Assembly: GCA_009784945.1 (NCBI GenBank)
Contig: WQXH01000001.1
Span: forward strand, 87,257 to 151,256
Direction: 5' to 3'
Length of the DNA stretch: 64,000 bases
Source of the DNA: Coriobacteriia bacterium
GTDB taxonomy: Bacteria > Actinomycetota > Coriobacteriia > Coriobacteriales > UBA8131
Positions 58,189 to 64,000 of the stretch are shown here, piece by piece (the first letter of the stretch is position 1; each line of letters starts with the position of its first letter). The notes below the pieces were generated by a model. The model did not search any database. It saw only the letters and a program-made list of their open reading frames with translations, and was not told the origin of the DNA. The position numbers and the translations under genes are program-made.

Positions 58189-61100
58189 TCATATCCTCAC
58201 TCCTCCCGCTGTGTAACCTGTCTTGAAGCTGCTTTGAGCAGAACCGCCCTTTGCTAATCGCATGTAGTTGGTATCTGTTACTGGCTGGCTTGTCTCGCCC
58301 TTCTTGTACTTGACGGTGCTGGCTGTATTCTGGAAGTTCATGGGTTCTATTTTCATGCCTTTACCTGCGCTAACCGTAGGCTTGGAGTAGTCTAGAGTGA
58401 TTGGTGCGTTCGGTTTTTTGCTTGTTGTTTCGCTGAATGATTGCTTTCCCTTGCCTTTGGGGAAGAACTGCTCTAATTTTAGGTCTGACAATGAGGGAAC
58501 ATGGTAACGAGTCGAGCCACCACCACCGCCGCTTCCTCTGCGACCGCCGCCCGAGACACCTGAGCCGTCTCTGGAGCCTTTGGTTTCGTAGTACTTATTT
58601 TTGTTATGGTTACTATCTTTTCTTGAGCATCCTTTCCCTGCTCTTAGTGTGTCATACCACAAAAGTCTTTCATAAAGTTCGTAGTCCTCATCTTTTAGCT
58701 CTCTCCATTCAGTAAGATTGATTGACCTATACAACTCTTGAAGTCTTGGGTCTATGTCGTAGATAAGATTGACTTCTGCCGCTGCAAGCTGATAAGCGAG
58801 GCTGTTTGTATACTGAAGGTTGCGGTCTGCTTCAGTAAGCTGATCAAGCAACTCCTTGTTATTCCACGTGGCTCTTAGATAAGTGAAGTTGTTGGTGTTG
58901 TCTTCTAGCCACTTACCTTGATCGTCAGTATCGAGAAGCCTGTAGGCTCTAAGAACTGCTAGGTCTTCCTCTGAGAGTGAGTCGCTATAGTCATAAGTGG
59001 TGCTAATTCCCTCAACATTAGAAACGCCCAGTCTTTGCAAGGTCTCAGCGACAACTGCGCCTTTGTTTTCGTCTCTGGCCTTAAGCCATGCCTTTTGCTG
59101 TTCTTCTGGTGTCATTTCTTCCCACTCATCTGACCTTACCAGCATGTCGAGCCTGTGCATAGCATTCATTCCGACCGCAGAGTAGACTGCGTGTTGTTCT
59201 TTCGTGTCAAGATTAATCCTGTTCCCATCAGCATCGTTGGCAACTATCGGTCTGTTCGACGGCATCACAGGAAGGTTAAGTGAATGGAGCCTTCTTGCGT
59301 TTTCGAGAACTGGGTGATCGTCATTAACATTGAGGCTCGCTATGGTAAACATTCTGAATCTGTCAAAATTCGTCAATTCTTGACCTATGGAATCTTGCTT
59401 GATGGGCATAAAGAACCGACCTCCAACGCCTTTGACGGACGTTGCTGCCAGTCCCGCGAGCCAGCTTGTGATGTTGTCTTTTGACCATGGTACTTCATTG
59501 TTGATTGGCACATTTGAGTACCTTTGATACGGGTCGGCCAAACTTGTTGACTGATTAATGAAGGAGCCAAACGGGATTTGCATCTTTATCATGCCGGCTG
59601 CGAATGTCTGTAGGCCGCGAGGTGGCCCCTGTTCAATGTTGGAAAGAAAATGGCTTATGTCCTTGGTCGCTTTCAAGAGGTTCTCAGCCCCAGAAAAACT
59701 GCCAAAGCTATCTATAGAAGCAATTGTCGCATCAACAATTATTTTCTCAGGCGAATGGCCCCTCTTAACTCCGTCACCAAGCGTTGAATAAACAATAAAT
59801 GGTGTAGCGAATCCACCAAGGTGACGAGCTAGTTCAAGGTATGTATCTCCAACTTTTATTGAATACGGCTTTCTCCCTTCAGCCTCCCAGAGTGCGATCT
59901 CTTCGTCGCTGTCAGGCATTGCACCAGTCACCATTCCTACTATCCCAGCAAAAAAACCTAGAGCACCTACCTCAAGCCCAGACTTGCAGTCAACAACAGC
60001 CCTTCTAACTTCCAGGGCTCTTTCGAGCGACCCCTCCTTGGTGGACAGCATCGCTTTACCAAACTTTGCTATGCCGAGTGAGGCACGACTAAGGCCCCTC
60101 ATGCCAACTCTAACCTGAACATTCCAGTAGCCAAACAAGGCTCTCTCCACAGTTTTAACTGCGTTTTCTTTTGCGAAACCTGATGCTGGTACTTTTTCTA
60201 AGAGTTCATTCAGCCCCTTTCTGACGATTCCCGACAGGCTATAATTGACTGTTCCGAGTCCTTGTTCAAAATACATCTTCTCCTCAAAGATTGGGACAAT
60301 CCCATCTGGGTCAACCAGAGACTTCAGGTATGCTTGCTCGATAGTCATGTTTGCATCCTTGTACCAGGCTATGGCAAACGACCTTGACATCCCTCTGATT
60401 GGCATGTCACCAAGCTGAGTAACATAGGTTGTTATCTCTCTCATTACTGCACCAGCTGCGGTATTGTGCTTAACCTTTGATTTCCTGCTGTCACCTTTGG
60501 TTCTCAGTGCTGCGCGATCGGCCATAGCACGACTGCCCTCAGCAAATGCCTCTTGCACTCCGTACCTGACAGCAGCCGCGCCCTCAAGACCTCTCGGAAC
60601 CCCAATGTGACCAGCTGGCTGGACTTTTCTCGTCCCAATGACATCTCCTTTTGAATTTGTTACATCTATTGTTAGCTGACCACCTTTCGTCGCGATCCAT
60701 TTGGCAAAGTTGAGGTTTATGGCCCTCGTTAAGGGTAGGTTCTCCTCAAAAGCAACCTGCCAACCATTCAGCTGGTCAAATATCCTACCAGCAGGACTTG
60801 ACAACAGTGACATATCAACCCATGAGTGAAGGTAAATACCCTGCTGCTGAATATAGTCATAGAGCGCATTCTTTTTCTCTGATTTCTTCATGCCAGAATC
60901 ATCAATGACCTTTGCGAACCACGCATGTCTAGCAGCATCTTGTTGTCTAATACTTTTCTCAATCTCTGTAGCCCGTTTCCTGATGCCACTAAGGTCTTTG
61001 CTCGACTTGATGGAAGCCTCAGCTTCGATCTCAGTCCATAATCTTTGTCTCTCTTCAAGAAGTGGTTTGTACCCATCAGATATTGCCCTAGCGTCACTGA

Positions 61101-64000
61101 GAACTTCACTTGACAACTGTAGGCTCTTGTTAACACCCTTGACTGTTCTGGTCATTGCTGACATCACTTCGCCCGTCGTGGCAGTTCCGTTTGAAATGTT
61201 TTCCTTCAGATTTTTCGTGAACACCTTTGCAGATTGAAGAATCTGTCCACCAAGAGAGCTTATTCGAATGTCAGCTTCTAGAACCTTATTGTATGTCTTA
61301 TTGTCTAGTTCCAGCTTCCCCTCTTCTGCCATCTGTATAATGCGCTGAAAGCCTTGACTGTTGTTAATCTCAACAGGCTCACCCCTCACAGCAGCATCAA
61401 TCATGTCTTTTAGTTCAGCAAGAGAGTGCTCTTCAACCCAGGTCTCCGCAAATTTCCTCTGTCTTTCATTTTCGACAGCCTCATACTCAACGGTTCCATC
61501 TGTATTTTTCTTGCTTTGTGAAGTCTTCTTCTTTCCTGTCTTGCCCATGGGGTCAGCCACTATTTCGCCGTTTTCTTTTTCTGCCTTCGCTCTCTCTTTT
61601 TGCTCCTCACCTTTGATGCCTTGTTCCTCGCTTGACTTGGTGCCAGGCTTGTTTTCGGGAGTTGAGCCTGGGGCCGACTCACATTGAGCTGGAGTCGGCT
61701 CTGATTCTTTTACGGACTCAGAAGGCGTCCCATCTTTAGTTTTCATTGATTCAACGTATGACTGAGCGTCTTCAACCAGCATCTTGGCCCTGGTTGGTGA
61801 CATGTCGGCTATTTCAGCAACATCTGCCTCAAAGGTTGAGAGCTGGTGCATTCTTTCACCCCTGGTGAGGGTGTTATCTGCCCTTAAGGCTTGAGCCATT
61901 GGCTCTATGAGCGCGCTAGCCTCAGAGATATAATCTGGCTTAGCGCCCATAGCGTCTCCTTTCGTATTTGGATTATCAACAGCGGGTTTGTTTTCATGAC
62001 GCAGCTCAGTTGGCTCCGCTCCTTGCTGAGAAGCCTCATTTTCCAGCCTCGCTTGCTCAGCCTCAAATATCTGCCTAATCTCTTCGTCTGAAACAGTGCG
62101 ACCATGCTCTTGCGGAGCCGTCTCAGCTGTGTCACCTATGTTAATAGACTTTGTTTGGTCTACGTAGTTTTGAATCTCTTGAAAATATGCACGTTGGTCA
62201 CCAAGCTCCCACCCGTCGATGCTGCCAACCAGCGTGGTTTCAACCTCTGCAACGAGCTCCTTGGCCTCCTTCGGCGTGTAAGCTGGATCAGCTTCTATAG
62301 TCTCCTTAAACCTTGGGAGTAATTCTCTTATCCGAGTTTTATAGTCATTTGTTGTGTCTTTACCTTTTTCAAACATTTGATCAATGAGAGGATATGCGTC
62401 AACTTTCGTGTCTCCGTCAACTTTCACAGGGGCATCGACACCAGCCTTTAGATTCGCTCTCACTGTTCCAGCACCAGTGATGCCACCAGCTACAGCCAAG
62501 CCTGTGACTCCACCGAGCAGCCCAGCGTAGACAGCCTCGTCCTTGTTAAACACACCGCCTTGTGCCTCATTTCTAAGACCATAATTAGTGGACTCAACTG
62601 CCGCATTAACTGCCCCAGCCTCACCACCGTGCATAGCTATATTGCTTGCTGCTTGCCTGGCTGTTTGCTTGAGCCCAGCCCTGCCAGCAACTGCCGCACC
62701 CTTAAGTGGCTTTCCGAGAATTGGAACCATTGATGCTATATCTAGACCAGTAGCAGTTGCTTCAAGACCTAGCTGAGCAGCAGTTTGTGACTCCCTACTG
62801 AAGAGATTTGCATTGCCACTCCTTGCTTCATTGGCATAATCCACAATGTTTTCGTAGTTCGGCGACAAGGTATACCCTGCCCGAGCATCGCCAGCATTGG
62901 CGTGAATATCACCTGGTATATAGCCAATGCCGAGTATCCCTAGCATCACGTCCCTTGGAAATGAGCCTTCTGGTGCCCAGACATTAGTACCAGGGTTCGC
63001 TGTTAAACCCTTGTCAGCGAGTTGCATAACATTGTCCATCCCAAACCGCCAAGCATGTCCCATTCTTTGGGTCAGAGATCCATCTTTACTCAACTCTTTT
63101 CTCGCCTCAGCGGCAAGTTGATTGTCATTTGCCCATTCTTGGATCCCTTCTCCGTACACGCGGGAGAAGTTTTCTAAGTTAAACTGCTGGGAATTTCGTG
63201 CATCAGCCAGGTGCGCCCTTCCAAGTTCAGCAGCGTTATACTCAGGGCGGTAACCAGTCTCTTTTTCGTAGATGGAAGCTGCTTGAAGTCTTTGCTCTGG
63301 AGTAACGGAGTGGTCATTTGGCCAAACTCCAAACTGCTCCTTGAAAGCTCTTTCTGCTGCATCTGCCTGTGCATATTCATTTTTCAGTTGCTCGTCGAAT
63401 GGTGCTCGTGGCTTCCCCATCATCACTTCGTACCATATCTCACTGTCGGTCGCATTTGGTCGCTTTTTTTTGATAGAAGAAAAAGCTTGGTCTGCCAGCA
63501 CTCCAGCCTGTTCCTCTGTGAGGTCTACAGTCTCTCCTTTGGCAGTGCCAATAAGGCCGAGCGTGTTTGCGCTCGCGCTGCCCGAGCCTCTCCTGCCCTC
63601 TCCTGCCATACCTTGAGTAAGCCTGATTGCTGTCTCTCTGTTCTGGCGATAGTAATCATTTGGGTTCGCTGACGGGCCCAGCGTACCTTGACCAATTTGA
63701 GGTTCAACTTGCTGCCTGATTAGTTCCTCGACGCTTGCTCCTGGCTGATTTGCTCCCACCATCTGGTCAAACGCTAAATTGTGTTTCGTTTGCCTTTGAT
63801 AGATTGGGTTTTCTTCGAGTGTGGTAACGTCTCTAGCCATCTGCCTTATAGGTTCACTCATATCTGGTGCTACAGGCTTGTTAAAGAACTGACTAGTGTA
63901 GTCAGCCCTTGAGTTTTGTATTGCGAACGGGCTCCTGTCTACATACCTCGGTTGCTCTCGTTCCCAGCGCTCCCTAGCCACAGCCAGCGCGGCATCTACG
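58189..64000 (-). CDS. giant phage virion protein (large polyvalent/internal virion protein), truncated at the right edge
   Basis: At least 1930 residues; the frame is still open upstream of GTG 63981 (VDAALAVARERW), without a ribosome site, so the true start probably lies beyond the window. Seen: a Gly/Gln/Asn-rich N-terminus with LPD-like features, a charged Lys/Glu-rich helical middle (about 700-900), a hydrophobic piece GALGFFAGIVGMVTGAM (about 1400), then LPD38-like text (IPFGSFINQSTSLADPYQRY, FFMPIKQDSIGQELTNFDRFRMF), and a Gly/Ser/Arg-rich linker before the C-terminus. No catalytic motif is clear. It resembles giant internal or injected virion proteins. Confidence 0.7.
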   Translation of the reverse strand, partial: VDAALAVARERWEREQPRYVDRSPFAIQNSRADYTSQFFNKPVAPDMSEPIRQMARDVTTLEENPIYQRQTKHNLAFDQMVGANQPGASVEELIRQQVEPQIGQGTLGPSANPNDYYRQNRETAIRLTQGMAGEGRRGSGSASANTLGLIGTAKGETVDLTEEQAGVLADQAFSSIKKKRPNATDSEIWYEVMMGKPRAPFDEQLKNEYAQADAAERAFKEQFGVWPNDHSVTPEQRLQAASIYEKETGYRPEYNAAELGRAHLADARNSQQFNLENFSRVYGEGIQEWANDNQLAAEARKELSKDGSLTQRMGHAWRFGMDNVMQLADKGLTANPGTNVWAPEGSFPRDVMLGILGIGYIPGDIHANAGDARAGYTLSPNYENIVDYANEARSGNANLFSRESQTAAQLGLEATATGLDIASMVPILGKPLKGAAVAGRAGLKQTARQAASNIAMHGGEAGAVNAAVESTNYGLRNEAQGGVFNKDEAVYAGLLGGVTGLAVAGGITGAGTVRANLKAGVDAPVKVDGDTKVDAYPLIDQMFEKGKDTTNDYKTRIRELLPRFKETIEADPAYTPKEAKELVAEVETTLVGSIDGWELGDQRAYFQEIQNYVDQTKSINIGDTAETAPQEHGRTVSDEEIRQIFEAEQARLENEASQQGAEPTELRHENKPAVDNPNTKGDAMGAKPDYISEASALIEPMAQALRADNTLTRGERMHQLSTFEADVAEIADMSPTRAKMLVEDAQSYVESMKTKDGTPSESVKESEPTPAQCESAPGSTPENKPGTKSSEEQGIKGEEQKERAKAEKENGEIVADPMGKTGKKKTSQSKKNTDGTVEYEAVENERQRKFAETWVEEHSLAELKDMIDAAVRGEPVEINNSQGFQRIIQMAEEGKLELDNKTYNKVLEADIRISSLGGQILQSAKVFTKNLKENISNGTATTGEVMSAMTRTVKGVNKSLQLSSEVLSDARAISDGYKPLLEERQRLWTEIEAEASIKSSKDLSGIRKRATEIEKSIRQQDAARHAWFAKVIDDSGMKKSEKKNALYDYIQQQGIYLHSWVDMSLLSSPAGRIFDQLNGWQVAFEENLPLTRAINLNFAKWIATKGGQLTIDVTNSKGDVIGTRKVQPAGHIGVPRGLEGAAAVRYGVQEAFAEGSRAMADRAALRTKGDSRKSKVKHNTAAGAVMREITTYVTQLGDMPIRGMSRSFAIAWYKDANMTIEQAYLKSLVDPDGIVPIFEEKMYFEQGLGTVNYSLSGIVRKGLNELLEKVPASGFAKENAVKTVERALFGYWNVQVRVGMRGLSRASLGIAKFGKAMLSTKEGSLERALEVRRAVVDCKSGLEVGALGFFAGIVGMVTGAMPDSDEEIALWEAEGRKPYSIKVGDTYLELARHLGGFATPFIVYSTLGDGVKRGHSPEKIIVDATIASIDSFGSFSGAENLLKATKDISHFLSNIEQGPPRGLQTFAAGMIKMQIPFGSFINQSTSLADPYQRYSNVPINNEVPWSKDNITSWLAGLAATSVKGVGGRFFMPIKQDSIGQELTNFDRFRMFTIASLNVNDDHPVLENARRLHSLNLPVMPSNRPIVANDADGNRINLDTKEQHAVYSAVGMNAMHRLDMLVRSDEWEEMTPEEQQKAWLKARDENKGAVVAETLQRLGVSNVEGISTTYDYSDSLSEEDLAVLRAYRLLDTDDQGKWLEDNTNNFTYLRATWNNKELLDQLTEADRNLQYTNSLAYQLAAAEVNLIYDIDPRLQELYRSINLTEWRELKDEDYELYERLLWYDTLRAGKGCSRKDSNHNKNKYYETKGSRDGSGVSGGGRRGSGGGGGSTRYHVPSLSDLKLEQFFPKGKGKQSFSETTSKKPNAPITLDYSKPTVSAGKGMKIEPMNFQNTASTVKYKKGETSQPVTDTNYMRLAKGGSAQSSFKTGYTAGGVRI

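Larger units (their letters stand above)
35131..64000. mobile_element. partial tailed-phage genome, probably an integrated prophage (left end; runs off the right edge)
   Basis: From about 35.1 kb the genes become short, tightly overlapping and phage-like: replication (SF3 helicase, prim-pol), recombination (YqaJ-type exonuclease, Sak4-like, SSB-like, NinG), large terminase, portal and virion proteins. Base composition falls and stays AT-richer than the left part. The element is continuous with chromosomal genes on the left. No integrase, repressor, capsid or lysis gene is recognised, so at least part lies beyond 64 kb. The left boundary is inferred from the duplication at 35.1 kb. Confidence 0.85.

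Noticed and set aside
57488-58192. 234-residue minus-strand ORF over the zinc-ribbon/membrane cassette
   Set aside because: The plus strand has two proteins with clear motifs and ribosome sites; the minus frame is low-complexity Ser/Thr/Lys text without a family pattern.

Overview
The left 35 kb is bacterial chromosome and the right 29 kb (about 35.1 kb to the right edge) is one end of a tailed-phage genome, most likely a prophage. The host looks like a member of the Actinomycetota class Coriobacteriia. Reasons are the moderate base composition, two secreted proteins built from ChW (hydrophobic-W) repeats, the gene order fakA/yloV-recG-rsmD-coaD, and an unusual RecJ-RecQ fusion. The species is not fixed by anything I can see.

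Host part, left to right. First comes the end of a fatty-acid-kinase-like protein (FakA/YloV), then recG, rsmD and coaD. Next is a cold-shock gene with a structured leader. A queuosine block follows (queH, queA, tgt), running into secD-secF with no yajC between. Then come a membrane protein with Rossmann and ryanodine-receptor-like (RyR) domains, a large secreted repeat protein, and a zinc-ribbon/DUF4352 membrane protein on the minus strand. A tight plus-strand block encodes the RecJ-RecQ fusion, Rel (ppGpp), a metallo-beta-lactamase-fold hydrolase, a NAD synthetase whose glutaminase half looks catalytically dead, and a DMT-family permease. After these are a class I aldolase, a divergent methionyl-tRNA synthetase-like protein (minus), tRNA-Leu(CAA), coaE-uvrB, a nine-ChW-repeat L,D-transpeptidase (minus) and a dCMP deaminase.

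The phage part starts beside a 21-bp tandem duplication of the deaminase 3' end. An 0.8-kb AT-rich non-coding region with a dozen TGTAAC-type motifs comes first. Then there is a plus-strand early region of many tiny Cys-rich proteins, punctuated by a palindrome (TTTTCTATTCGAATCGAAAA). After it come an M28-like peptidase and the replication genes (SF3 helicase, then a separate prim-pol). A recombination module follows: YqaJ-type exonuclease, a homing-endonuclease-like gene, a Sak4-like ATPase, an SSB-like protein ending DEIPF, and NinG. The plus-strand run ends with a possible small terminase and the large terminase.

A strong bidirectional terminator at 50.4 kb separates this from convergent minus-strand virion genes: an Fn3 tail protein, several small structural proteins, a coiled-coil protein, the portal, and a protein of at least 1930 residues running off the right edge. 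A two-gene plus-strand cassette (zinc ribbon plus membrane protein) sits inside the late region. No integrase, repressor, major capsid protein or lysis gene was recognised, so the phage must continue to the right.

The most interesting items are the RecJ-RecQ fusion, the NAD synthetase lacking glutaminase residues, the TGTAAC array and palindromes of the phage, the YraN-like gene with an in-frame TGA, an unlisted 53-residue phage lipoprotein, and the split packaging/portal layout.
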